Part shown: positions 1 to 10,100 of the stretch, one piece after another | How positions within the stretch are numbered: the stretch's first letter is position 1 | Layout of the letters: each line of letters begins with the position of its first letter | NCBI RefSeq assembly: GCF_900128985.1 | Contig: NZ_FQUC01000002.1 | Span: 558,001 to 622,000, forward strand | Reading direction: 5' to 3' | Length of the DNA: 64,000 nucleotides | Origin: Indolivaga macrotermitis | GTDB lineage: Bacteria; Bacteroidota; Bacteroidia; Bacteroidales; Dysgonomonadaceae | Program-made: the position numbers and the translations under genes | Notes under the pieces: generated by a model | What the model saw: the letters and a program-made list of their open reading frames with translations, nothing else | Databases searched by the model: none | What the model was told of the DNA's origin: nothing

Positions 1-1318
1 TTTCGGGTTTCTCCTTATTCCATTTCACAAAGCAATCGACTAAAGACAGCTCATCTACTCCATAAAACAGGAATCCATTACGGGATCTTTTGTCGACAGC
101 ATTCTCCGGCTCCATAAATAGCTGAATATCACGAAGGCGTATATTTTTCATCCGGTTGCTGAACCCTTCCATGCGGATACCACTTTGCCCATGAGCAATA
201 ATATTGCTGAGTGTAATATTCTCTATATTTCCCGCAAATGGGATATCTCCACGCTTTTGTATTGTAAACCAGATTGGATCGCCATTTCCCCACCAGAATG
301 TTTCTTTCCGGACAGTATTAATAGTCAGATTCGAAAAAACTACATTACGGACAGTACCTCCGTCACGGACAATTATATTCAAACCTCGATTCGCTTGATT
401 GATAACACAATTGGATACCGTGATATGCTCAAAATCGTCATGCGATTCGGTTCCTATTTTAAGGGCAGCAGATGAAGAAGTCAATATGCAATTACTGATA
501 GTAATATACTGACAAGGTTGTGTTCTTCCATTCTGCCGGGTTGTTTTCAGACACAGAGCATCATCCCCTGTATCAATCCGACAATTGCTGACCATCACAT
601 TGCTGCATCCGTCGATGTCCAAACCATCAGCATTGACTCCGTTATGAGGGTCGGACATAATATATATACCGTCAACATACACTCTGTCACACCATTGCAG
701 GTGAACAGACCAAAAAGAGGATTCGATAATCTGTATGCCGCGAATTTGCACATTAGTACATCCGGTAAAATTAATTGCTCCGGGGTACGGAGGTACTTTC
801 CTGAATTTATTCTGATAGTCGACTCCATACTGGCCGGCATTTACAATTTCACGGGCAGTAATAGAATCTGTCACTACTGTCTTCGGTTCCCGGCGGTAGC
901 CGACACGTTCAGCCCGGCAATGTAATATACCTTGTCCCGTAATGGAAATATCACGGGCATCGACTGCACCTATCAGCATTTCGGCTTCGGCATTATCAGC
1001 CGCACCAATATTCCTGATAAAATTACTGAAATCTTCGCTCCTCCTGCTGGCATATATGGTAGCTCCGGCATCGAGATGGAGATTGACAAAACTTTTCAGC
1101 TGGATTGTACCAATCAGATAGTCCCCGGCCGGAACCCATACTACACCTCCCCCATGAGCCGAACAATCGTCTATAGCCTTCTGGATAGCACTTGTGGATA
1201 AGCGTGTAGTATCAGATACAGCACCATAATCCATTATGTTGTAAAAAGCCTGAGAGTATGTGGCAGAACAACACAGGAGAAATAAAAATAATATCGTATT
1301 TCTGAGATGTATCATCAT
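1..1318 (-). CDS. GH28 family glycoside hydrolase (polygalacturonase-like), C-terminus beyond the window
   Basis: I translated this reading frame by hand from ATG at 1318; 439 codons are present and the frame is still open at base 1. The N-terminus has a signal peptide (about residues 1-23, ending SATYSQA). The right-handed beta-helix family GH28 is shown by NADGLDIDG (Asp231), TGDDALCLK (Asp252/Asp253), ESHDD (His293) and RGLNI (Arg311), which match the catalytic NTD, DD, H and R positions of polygalacturonases and rhamnogalacturonan hydrolases. It is the last visible gene of the GH89-acyltransferase-GH92-GH28 operon, 21 bp after the GH92 stop. GH28 enzymes cleave alpha-1,4-galacturonide or related bonds; the exact substrate cannot be read here, and the GHG motif is altered to SHD. 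A short C-terminal part is missing only because of the window edge. Confidence 0.85.
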   Translation of the reverse strand, partial: MMIHLRNTILFLFLLCCSATYSQAFYNIMDYGAVSDTTRLSTSAIQKAIDDCSAHGGGVVWVPAGDYLIGTIQLKSFVNLHLDAGATIYASRRSEDFSNFIRNIGAADNAEAEMLIGAVDARDISITGQGILHCRAERVGYRREPKTVVTDSITAREIVNAGQYGVDYQNKFRKVPPYPGAINFTGCTNVQIRGIQIIESSFWSVHLQWCDRVYVDGIYIMSDPHNGVNADGLDIDGCSNVMVSNCRIDTGDDALCLKTTRQNGRTQPCQYITISNCILTSSSAALKIGTESHDDFEHITVSNCVINQANRGLNIIVRDGGTVRNVVFSNLTINTVRKETFWWGNGDPIWFTIQKRGDIPFAGNIENITLSNIIAHGQSGIRMEGFSNRMKNIRLRDIQLFMEPENAVDKRSRNGFLFYGVDELSLVDCFVKWNKEKPE

Positions 1319-1339
1319 GTCTTTCCTTTCTTTATATTT

Positions 1340-3667
1340 TTACATTATCATATCAGGCGGGCAATCCTCAGGTCTGGTTCCCCATCCGGTATTCGGTTTG
1401 TCACCCATTACAAATTCCATTGTACCTCCATTCATTATATCCTGATGGGTTATATAATTACGTGTATAAGGCTTCCCGTTTAATGTTGCCGATTGAATAT
1501 AGATGTTCTTTTCCGATGCCTTTAAAGCCTTCACTGTAAATGTCTTTTTATTTTCCAGATGTAGGGTAAGGCTTGGAAACGAAGGGCTGGCAAGCATATA
1601 ATAAGGTGTACCGGGACAAACAGGATAAAATCCCATCGCGGCAAACATATACCAAGCCGACATCTGTCCGGCATCGTCATTACCTGCAAGACCACCCGGT
1701 GTATTCAAATATTCCGTTTCCATAATATGGCGGACAGCCTGTTGGGTTTTCCAGGGTTCACCTGCATAATTGAACATAAAGGCGACCTGATGACAAGGTT
1801 CGTTTCCGTGCCAATATCGTTGTTCGCTGAACATGGAATCAAGTTTTGCAATATAATTAGCCTTTCCCCCCATAGATTCCATTAATCCATACGGATCCTG
1901 TGGAGCATACCATGTATAATGGCAAGGCGCTCCCTCAGTAATGAAACGAACAAAGCTGAAAGCGTTATTCTCATCCAGAAAAGTTCCGTCGGCATGCCGT
2001 CCCTGAGCATATCCGGTACGAGGATCAATTACATTCCGGTAATTAGTCGCCCGTAAGATCAACTTCTCGTAATCTGCCGTCTTACCCAGAGATTTTGCCA
2101 TCTGAGCAAGCACAAAGTCATCATAAGCGTATTCCATCGTGCGAGAAACCTGCTCTTGTGTATGAAATGCATCCGGCACAGCATCTTCAAGAGGGATATA
2201 GCCATATTTCAGATAGGAAGTCAGTGCCCGACGTCCCATGCCGTCTTTATATTCATCGATATCGGACGGGATTTCAAAAGCATTCTTTCTCATACCTTCA
2301 TAAGCCTTCTCTACATCAAAGTTGCGGATGCCTTTACTATAAGCATCACCAATAGCCGCAATACTATGGTCGCCTATCATAGCAGCTGTATAACTATTCC
2401 AACAAGGAAAAGCCGGAAGCCAACCTCCTTGTTCGTATTTATGTACCAACGACTGCATCATGTCTCCACCTTTGGTCGGATAGATCAGGTTGATAAGAGG
2501 GTGCAGGGCACGGTAAGTATCCCACATACTGAAATCTTCATAATACGTTTCACCTTCGGGCAACTGCCGTATTGGCTCACCTTTTGCAAAAGATGGATAG
2601 TGCCCGTCCACATCATTGAATGTGCGTGGAAGAAATGAAGCCCGGTAAAAAGCTCCGTAAAATTTTTCTTTATCCGTATGGTTTTCCGTTTCCACTTTTA
2701 TCGAGGAAAAGTGCAGTTCCCATATACGACTTAATTCTGTCCGAGTCCGGTCGAAATCCCAATGAGGAATTTCAGCTTCCAGGTTGCGGATTGCTCCTTC
2801 CCTGCTAACAAAGGAGGATGCCGCTTTTATCAAAACTTCTTCACCCGGTTCTACATCAAATTCTATGAATAAACCCATTCGTGGAGCCTTGTCAATCTGA
2901 GTAGCATGGGTAAATAAAGAGTCACCCCTATACGTACCATAGTTTGTTATCTTCTTATTGAATTGGATAACAAAATGTCCGCTATATCCTGCGGGTTTAC
3001 CCAACCCCTGATAGATACGATGGACGGGATTGTATCCATAGATTTGATTATTGATGGTATCAATAGAGATATACCCCTGCCCTTCATCACTATTCGGGTT
3101 TACAACAAGATATCCTTTGCCTGCTTTTTTGTATGTGAAACGGTAAATTGCCGAACGCGAACGGGCTGTCATTTCGGTATGAATATTCTCATCGGGTAAA
3201 AAGACCGAATAATATGAGGGGGTTGCCACTTCGTCCTGATGCGAAAAACGGGTTGCTCTTTGTAGAGGTTGACAACGCAGATTGTCGAAAAGAGGCATAA
3301 GTGTCATCGAACCATAATCCTGAGTACATCCGCCCACAATCCAATGCGAATTGCGAAAACCTTGCAGCAACGTATCTGTATAATAATACGGAGCTACACA
3401 TTTTAGTTCTGTATCACGGGTTTGAGGGGTCCAGAAATTCATACCGTTGGGTTCTAGCACCGCCGGAAGCGTTTGTCCGTATTCTTCCGTTTTTTTTCCG
3501 AATTTACCGGCTGTATGAGTTATGCTGGGAGCTGTCCCCACACGTGTATCGACGTATTTCAACAACGATTCCGCCTCACTATTACTTCCGCTCCTACAAG
3601 ACATCAGGCAATGTAGCAATATAGCTATCAGCAGTATAGGACAATATGTGCAGATTGTTTGTTTCAT
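1340..3667 (-). CDS. GH92 alpha-mannosidase, secreted lipoprotein
   Basis: This 775-residue protein has a lipoprotein-type leader: hydrophobic residues 8-22 followed by MSCRS, with Cys at about 24. It then shows the whole GH92 fold. Family marks are YVDTRVGT near the N-terminus, HGNEPCHQVAFMFNYAGEPW in the (alpha/alpha)6 domain, and GNDDAGQMSAWYMFAAMGFYP near the C-terminus. GH92 enzymes are calcium-dependent exo-alpha-mannosidases that invert configuration, mostly acting on alpha-1,2/1,3/1,4 mannosides of N-glycans or yeast mannan. The ATG at 3667 lies right next to the stop of the upstream acyltransferase gene, so the two are translationally coupled. A second GH92 of a different subgroup lies at 16883-19141. 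The family call is firm; the linkage is not deducible. Confidence 0.93.
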   Translation of the reverse strand: MKQTICTYCPILLIAILLHCLMSCRSGSNSEAESLLKYVDTRVGTAPSITHTAGKFGKKTEEYGQTLPAVLEPNGMNFWTPQTRDTELKCVAPYYYTDTLLQGFRNSHWIVGGCTQDYGSMTLMPLFDNLRCQPLQRATRFSHQDEVATPSYYSVFLPDENIHTEMTARSRSAIYRFTYKKAGKGYLVVNPNSDEGQGYISIDTINNQIYGYNPVHRIYQGLGKPAGYSGHFVIQFNKKITNYGTYRGDSLFTHATQIDKAPRMGLFIEFDVEPGEEVLIKAASSFVSREGAIRNLEAEIPHWDFDRTRTELSRIWELHFSSIKVETENHTDKEKFYGAFYRASFLPRTFNDVDGHYPSFAKGEPIRQLPEGETYYEDFSMWDTYRALHPLINLIYPTKGGDMMQSLVHKYEQGGWLPAFPCWNSYTAAMIGDHSIAAIGDAYSKGIRNFDVEKAYEGMRKNAFEIPSDIDEYKDGMGRRALTSYLKYGYIPLEDAVPDAFHTQEQVSRTMEYAYDDFVLAQMAKSLGKTADYEKLILRATNYRNVIDPRTGYAQGRHADGTFLDENNAFSFVRFITEGAPCHYTWYAPQDPYGLMESMGGKANYIAKLDSMFSEQRYWHGNEPCHQVAFMFNYAGEPWKTQQAVRHIMETEYLNTPGGLAGNDDAGQMSAWYMFAAMGFYPVCPGTPYYMLASPSFPSLTLHLENKKTFTVKALKASEKNIYIQSATLNGKPYTRNYITHQDIMNGGTMEFVMGDKPNTGWGTRPEDCPPDMIM

Positions 3668-4753
3668 TTATATTTTTATATAAATTTTTCTTTTGTATAA
3701 TATGTAGCCGAATGCACCCATTACCAACGTAAAAACAAGGGCATAAACAGCCGATGCCAGATAGGGGTCAGGTATCAATAGATACACAATTCCATAAATA
3801 CCAGGTTTAACACCTGTTGCTCCGATGACAATCGCAGTTACCTCACTTAGTACATAAAGGAATAGAGGGTTGACTCCAAAGACCTCAAAGAAGCGGCACC
3901 AACGTGTTTTCCCCTTCATGTCGATAAAATAGATCAGTACAGACTGAAGCATAGCAGCCAATCCACAGGTGACCAATACAAAAGAGGGCGACCAAATCCG
4001 CTTATTCAGAGGTATTGCTTCTGTAAGACAAAAGCCGAAGGCCATAAGTATGAAGCCTACAACAAACAGTTGCAGTGTTCTTTGTTCCAATGTATCTTTT
4101 TTCAGTATCAGCCTTCCGCAATAGAAACCAATCAGAGTATGGGCTATTGCCGGTAGAGTGCTGGTAAGCCCTTCGGGGTCTATGATACTTTTATAGTACA
4201 GGTGTCCGGATCCCAGCAGATTTCGGTCGATAATCCCCAATATATTTGTTTCATCCGGGTTATATCCGTTACCGATACAAAGCAGTACAGTATAGCCTAC
4301 CAATAATATCCCGATTATCCATCCGATGTATTTATGATTGACATACAATGCAATAAAAGAAGCCACACAATAGCATAAAGCGATACGCGGTAATACACCT
4401 GTTAGTCGTAAATGTCCGAAAGGGAAGAAATCTCCCTTACAGATGTATCCGAACCAATGTATAGCCCAGCCTATGCACAAAATAATAAGGGTGCGTTTCA
4501 AAACCTTCCTAACCAGTGAGGAAGATGACTGAAAGTTAAATTTATTGAGTGCAATATAAGTAGAGATACCCATAATGAATAGGAAGAACGGGAATACCAG
4601 ATCGCAAAACGTCAGTCCATTCCATTCCGCATGCTGCAAAGAATCATAAGATAATTTGCCCCCGGAATTATTGACGAGAATCATCCCGGCAACCGTAATC
4701 CCACGCAGTACATCAAGAGAGAGTAATCTCTTATTTAATGATGTGTCATTCAT
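3668..4753 (-). CDS. HGSNAT/NagX-like transmembrane acyltransferase (DUF5009 family)
   Basis: This is a 361-residue polytopic inner-membrane protein with about ten hydrophobic segments. It opens with RLLSLDVLRGITVAGMILVN and then FPFFLFIMGIS, the signature of the DUF5009/COG4299 family, which includes human heparan-alpha-glucosaminide N-acetyltransferase. Members are thought to move acetyl groups from cytosolic acetyl-CoA to sugar amines across a membrane. The gene overlaps the GH89 gene by 8 bp and abuts the GH92 gene. In human lysosomes the homologues of these neighbours, HGSNAT and NAGLU (GH89), act in consecutive steps: the amine must be acetylated before the GlcNAc is cut. The pairing therefore suggests that this protein conditions or uses GlcN/GlcNAc released in the periplasm. 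The family is clear; the function is inferred. Confidence 0.85.
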   Translation of the reverse strand: MNDTSLNKRLLSLDVLRGITVAGMILVNNSGGKLSYDSLQHAEWNGLTFCDLVFPFFLFIMGISTYIALNKFNFQSSSSLVRKVLKRTLIILCIGWAIHWFGYICKGDFFPFGHLRLTGVLPRIALCYCVASFIALYVNHKYIGWIIGILLVGYTVLLCIGNGYNPDETNILGIIDRNLLGSGHLYYKSIIDPEGLTSTLPAIAHTLIGFYCGRLILKKDTLEQRTLQLFVVGFILMAFGFCLTEAIPLNKRIWSPSFVLVTCGLAAMLQSVLIYFIDMKGKTRWCRFFEVFGVNPLFLYVLSEVTAIVIGATGVKPGIYGIVYLLIPDPYLASAVYALVFTLVMGAFGYILYKRKIYIKI

Positions 4754-6908
4754 GGTTGAATATTTTATTGAATACCTCTTTAGCTACATCAACACTATTT
4801 CCTTCGGGAGCAACTGTATACGGATTCTTAGCCAAAGTCCACGGTTCTTCCATCGCATAGTAATCCAATATCACTTCGGGTTCACCATCTAATTGATCTT
4901 GCAAGGTCTGCCAATAAGCCTCCCAACGCTTATAATAGAAATCGCGCAGAATACCATTCCACTCCTTATGGGCATAATCACGGAGTCCACCATCATCAGC
5001 ACAAATACGGTCGCCCCAAGTTGTAATTTGCACACGGGCATTCCATTCATACAAGTCTTTTTCTTCCGGTGTAGTACCCAGACTTCGCGCCTGTGCTGTC
5101 CAGCGACCTACACGAAACTCACTGCGTGTCCCTAATAGTTTGTCCTGCAACAAAAGCATATCCAAGAACTTTTGCGAATGACGGACGAAACTCCGTTTGT
5201 CGAAACTCTTGAAATCGGCAATAGTACGATTGTACGTAATACGCGCTTTGTCGGATATCGATTGGCGTACTATGTCTACCAGATCATATTCGAAGTTGTT
5301 ATTTCCACGGTATTTATCTGCCACCTCAAGCACAAGCCTTGCAGCTTCTTCTGTAACAGTAGGATCATAATAGTTTTGCATTTTCGACCAACTGGATGCC
5401 TGAAAGTTATTTAACGACGGGCGTCCGCAGAAGATAGACTCGTGAGGTCCCTGTTGGTTGTTGCCGAACGGACAGTTATAAATACTATTGGCGAGTAACA
5501 TCCATGCTTGTTCTATCTTTTCGTCTCTCACACCATAACGGGCAAAAGTGTAATTTTTTAACCACTCTTCCTTTGTAAACTTTTCGGGGCGCCAAGGCAA
5601 CTCACTCATCAGTTCGAACATAACCGGATTATTCTCTGTCCCCTCCATAGTCAACCCTATCCCTTTCAGGTGAGCAGCCAGCGGATTATTTTTGGTAAGA
5701 TAGAAATTGTCTAATAATTGATCCATCCGCCCGTGAAGTCCTACATTGCCTCCAAAATTCAGCAACATACAGAAAAGCCAATCGTGTTGTTCGTATCCTT
5801 TATCACGTTTCCAGATAGAAGGAATTCCCCACATGGGACGGCATTCACTGAACAAGTCCAATATCAACAGATCACCGGTTTTCATATTCTCAATCATTTC
5901 CGGCCGGGGATTTTCTGTCCATCCTTGTAACACCCATGTTGCTTTTGGATTCACCTGCTTCATAGCTTTCATTATAGCTTTGCCTGCTGCATCAAAATCT
6001 ACCGAACCGGCATCCTCCACTTCATGGAATGGATCCATAGAATAGAAATCAGCCTTACCGAATAATTTTTCTTGTTCCTGATAGTATAAACTTGCTATTT
6101 CAGCAAAACGTGGGTCGGTAGGTTGCAAAAAAGCAGGACGTGTGAAACCGTTCCATAAGTCGGACTTTGTCAGATTTAACCCTAATTTTTGATCAGCGTT
6201 ATGCGGAACCATTCCCGAGTAACCCGGAAAAACAGGCTTAATCCCATATTCGCGCATACGCCCCAATATTTTCTTTTGCAGTGCTTCCTGTTGTATATAC
6301 CACGAGTCGGGATTAGGTCCGCCCCACCCTTCCAGATTATTCATTGCCCACCATGCGAGGAAAGCAGGGCCGGAAATGAAACTGTTTATCTCTTCTTTAC
6401 TGTAACCTAGTTTTTGAAGCATATTAAACCAGATACACTCTTGTCCCACTACTGCCAGAGGCAGGTTGATACCATGTAGCGCCATCCAGTCTATTTCCTT
6501 TTCCCAACGCTCCCAATCCCAGAAAGCCATTGTATAGGAGTAAGTACAATAGTTGAAATCATAACGTAATGAGAGTGATGTCTCACGTCTCTCTCTGTGA
6601 GATACAGGCGGAAGTACCTGAGGAAGTTTTGCCTGCATCCCATTCCATGACAGATGCACTCCGGCATAATATTTCAGATACCAATTGATACCGGTCGCTA
6701 TATTAACATAGGTATTGCCACGGACAACAACTTTATCTCCTTTTTGGTCAAGTTCAAAAAAATCACTCGTATTCTCTTTGACTTCTATAATAAACTTTTT
6801 TGATGCTCCTTTATCAATTCTTTCAAGCAGGCCGTTTACCGGATTAGCTAATAAATGAACCGACCAACAGGTAGTAAACAGAATTAGTAGATAGTGCTTG
6901 ATTTTCAT
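4746..6908 (-). CDS. GH89 alpha-N-acetylglucosaminidase
   Basis: This 720-residue secreted enzyme has a signal peptide at residues 1-21 (SVHLLA). The order is an N-terminal small domain, the GH89 (beta/alpha)8 barrel and a C-terminal all-helical domain, the same as in human NAGLU and Clostridium CpGH89. Family marks are RYDFNYCTYSYTMAFWDWERW (about residues 115-135), GINLPLAVVGQE, FYSMDPFHE (Glu296, the expected acid/base) and GLTMEGTENNP (Glu422, the expected nucleophile). It removes terminal alpha-linked GlcNAc, known from mucin cores or heparan-type chains. It is the first gene of the leftward operon and overlaps the acyltransferase gene by 8 bp. A strong promoter/operator module lies just upstream at 6935-7000. 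Confidence 0.94.
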   Translation of the reverse strand: MKIKHYLLILFTTCWSVHLLANPVNGLLERIDKGASKKFIIEVKENTSDFFELDQKGDKVVVRGNTYVNIATGINWYLKYYAGVHLSWNGMQAKLPQVLPPVSHRERRETSLSLRYDFNYCTYSYTMAFWDWERWEKEIDWMALHGINLPLAVVGQECIWFNMLQKLGYSKEEINSFISGPAFLAWWAMNNLEGWGGPNPDSWYIQQEALQKKILGRMREYGIKPVFPGYSGMVPHNADQKLGLNLTKSDLWNGFTRPAFLQPTDPRFAEIASLYYQEQEKLFGKADFYSMDPFHEVEDAGSVDFDAAGKAIMKAMKQVNPKATWVLQGWTENPRPEMIENMKTGDLLILDLFSECRPMWGIPSIWKRDKGYEQHDWLFCMLLNFGGNVGLHGRMDQLLDNFYLTKNNPLAAHLKGIGLTMEGTENNPVMFELMSELPWRPEKFTKEEWLKNYTFARYGVRDEKIEQAWMLLANSIYNCPFGNNQQGPHESIFCGRPSLNNFQASSWSKMQNYYDPTVTEEAARLVLEVADKYRGNNNFEYDLVDIVRQSISDKARITYNRTIADFKSFDKRSFVRHSQKFLDMLLLQDKLLGTRSEFRVGRWTAQARSLGTTPEEKDLYEWNARVQITTWGDRICADDGGLRDYAHKEWNGILRDFYYKRWEAYWQTLQDQLDGEPEVILDYYAMEEPWTLAKNPYTVAPEGNSVDVAKEVFNKIFNHE

Positions 6909-6934
6909 GGTATTCCTCGGTTTAGTATGATAGG

Positions 6935-7000
6935 CAAAAATAGAGGATTACCTTATATGAGTGGGGGAAAATAGGAAAGATTGGGTAGAAAATAGGAAAG
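6935..7000 (-). promoter_or_regulatory. Promoter of the GH89 operon with a 21-bp-spaced direct repeat (candidate HTCS site)
   Basis: On the minus strand the motif CCTATTTTC occurs twice, with its AAAAT/ATTTT cores at 6968-6972 and 6989-6993, exactly 21 bp apart. From the end of the CCCCC run (6963) there are 20 bp to TATTTTTG (6942-6935), a perfect match to the Bacteroidetes -7 box TAnnTTTG. Transcription would start near 6928, giving a leader of about 20 nt before the GH89 ATG. The same module with the same two spacings and relative orientation lies before susC at 11386-11446. I infer that this is the binding site of the HTCS encoded at 7102-11277. Confidence 0.7.
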
Positions 7001-7101
7001 CTGAAAATCCTTTCCCCGTTTTTTAGCTATTGAATCTGTACGGGCTTTTTCTTGTAAAAAAACCCATAACATAACACTATCGTTCTATTAATTATCGAGG
7101 G

Positions 7102-10100
7102 TTACTTCTTATTAAGCTTAGAGCTAGGCAGATATCCAAAGAACTCTTTAAAGCATTTTGTAAAATATTTGGGATCATTAAAACCTACAGCATAGGCTAT
7201 CTCAGAAATATTGACATCTCCTGCCCTCTCCTGTAGTATTTTTTGTGCGACATTAAGCCGGTAATTCTTCATGAACTGCCCGATAGGCTGCCCTGTCAGA
7301 TCCTGCATTTTTTTGTTTACTAATGTTTTACTATATCCCATATCACGGACAAACCGCTCCAGATTATATTCGGATTCAGCATAATTTTCCTTCATCAGGT
7401 TAACGGCGTTTGTAATAAATGTCTTATCTCTGGATTCTTCCTGTATATGCAGTTCTTCGACATTACTGCTTGCCGAAAACATCTTTTTATATTTATTCCT
7501 CAGATTGAGAATATTACGGATACGAAGCCGTAACACTTCCTCATCGAAAGGCTTGCAAAGATATTCGTCGACACCGATCTCGAAACTTCTTTTTTCCTGA
7601 AGTTCGGAACGGACAGCAGTAAGCATGAGTACCGGAATATGAGACGTTGCCAGATTTTCTTTGATACGCTGCGATAGTTCCATACCATCCATTACAGGCA
7701 TCATAAGGTCACATATAATCAAATCAATGGCATGCTTCTGTACAATCTGAAGAGCTTCTTTTCCGTCTCCGGCCTCAAATATCCGATAATCCCTGACAAG
7801 TAGCATGCGGATATACGAGCGCATATCTTTATTATCTTCCACTATCAGAATAGTTGCTTTCTTAGTACTGTCTGCCGGTTGCTGTATATCCGGTATACAA
7901 CTGTCATCAGTCACTTCGGATATTTCTTTGTCAACCTGTTTTACATTTTCGGCATGGACCAACGGCATCAATATACGAAACGAAGCTCCCCGACCAGAGT
8001 TATTACGCGCCCAGATTTCTCCTCCATGCAATTCCACAATTTTCCAGCAAAGAAAAAGTCCGATACCGGTACCGCTCTGACCATAGACAGGATATTTCCG
8101 AACTTTGGGGGATTGGTAAAAACGATCGAATATCTTCACCATATCTTCTGTCTCAAGACCATGACCTGTATCGCGAACACTTATATAAAGCGAATTTTCG
8201 TTCTCCTTTCTTTTGACGGATGCTATAAAAATGCTGATACGTCCATTGTCCGGTGTGAATTTGATAGCATTGGATACCAGATTTATCATTACTTTACGCA
8301 TATATCCGGCATCGATAACAAGATAAGGATTATCAAGACGGAAATACAAATCAATACTAATCTGCCTTTCCTGAGCAAAAACCCTGAAAGGTAAAAGCAA
8401 ATCCGACAGGAAATTGACAAAATTCTCGGGATGCTTATCCAATACTACTTTATCCATTTCCAGTTTCCGGAAGTCCATCAGTTCATTTACCAGAGAAAGC
8501 AGGTAGCGTGAGTTCCGTTCGGCAATCTCCAACTGTGCTTTTACCTTTTGATCCTGTGTTTCTCTCATGGCATGTTCGATAGGACCATGTATAAGAGTGA
8601 CGGGAGTACGGAACTCATGGGTAATATTGGTAAAAAAGACTATCTTCTCTTCTGTTATTTCCCGCACATGTTTGGCCATTGCCTCCAGTTGCTTGTTTTG
8701 CACGGCCAGCTCTTGTGTTCGCTGTTCTACTTTTCTCTCAAGCCGTGCCTTTTGCTCCCTGTAAGTACGTATTTTTCTTTTATAGAACAGATAAATGATC
8801 AAACTGATAGCAACAATAAGTAATAGATAAAACCAGATAGTTTTATAAAAATAAGGAGTTATATGGACTTTTATTTCGGTAACCTCATCCGACCAACGCC
8901 CCGATCCATCTGTAGCGCGTACCTGCAATATATAATCTCCGGCAGGGACGGACGTATACCTAACCATATAGTTTCCGGGCTGGGTCTCAGTCCATTCTTC
9001 TTCATATCCTTTCAATCGATATGCAAAGCGGATACGGCTACTGTTGGCATAGTCTTGTATTGTAAAACCAACCGAAAACCGGCTCTCCCTTTCGTGCAGG
9101 AAAATATCCGAAGCTGTAGTGATGTTTTGTTTCAGGTAATCCCCACTGGACGGATAAATGATATTGCCCCCGATAACCAGTGAAGACAACTTCACCCGAG
9201 AAGCGGAAGGCAATAAAGTTTCATCCTGAGGATGGATAATAACTAACCCATCGATAGTTACCAAATAAATAAAGTCATGTATAGCCGAATAACGGATACC
9301 ATTCCAATAAAATTGAGTAGCAGGCAACCCATCGGCTTGCGTGTAATTACTGAATGTCATGGACTGTATATTCAACCGCGAGATACCATCATTTGTTGTC
9401 AGCCACAAGTTCCCCTGTGCATCTTCAGCCATACCGATAATAGTATTGTTAGACAATCCCTGCCTTGTGGTATAGTTCTTAAAGACGAAGTGGTTATTCT
9501 TATCGCTTGTCAGTTGATACAAACCATGCCCATTGCTTCCCAGCCAGATTGTGCCGTTCTTATCCTCCAATATACTATTTATCTTTTCTAATTGAGTAGA
9601 CTCCGGATTATCCAATTTATATCTAAGATATTTATAATCGAAGTGCCTATTAGACCTGGCAAAAGATGGTAAATCTACGATAAACACTCCTTGTGTGGTC
9701 CCTACCCACAAACGCTTTTTACGATCTATCAATAGTGCATGGATAGCTTCAAACTCATTATCGGATTGGTCGAATAATACTCTGGTGAAAGAGCCTTTGC
9801 GCTTATCATAAAAATGTATCCCTCGTGTAGAACCAAACCAGATTCCGTGATTGACCATATCTTCGCAGGCACTACTAATAAAGTCGCCTTCCAGTTCTGG
9901 GATGGTTTCACGGGTATAGCGCTTGAATGTACGATTATTAGAAATATTCAAGTCTATCCCATTAATACCTACACCCCACGTATATGCCCACAAATAATCG
10001 TCAGAGTCTATCAGTATACCATTGATAGTGTTATTGCTGATAGTAGTAATGTCATCTGGTGAAAAAAGAAATTGAGTGCAAGCCCGGGTTTCTTTATTCC

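Noticed and set aside
185-1445. Several plus-strand frames (for example 518-925) at the window start
   Set aside because: They lie opposite the GH28 gene, whose frame is continuous and carries family motifs; the plus frames have no recognisable protein character.
6909-7101. Terminator after the first HTCS (GGG-T7...A5-GCCC)
   Set aside because: The stem needs a bulge, is mostly A-T and has no proper T-run after it; too weak to list.
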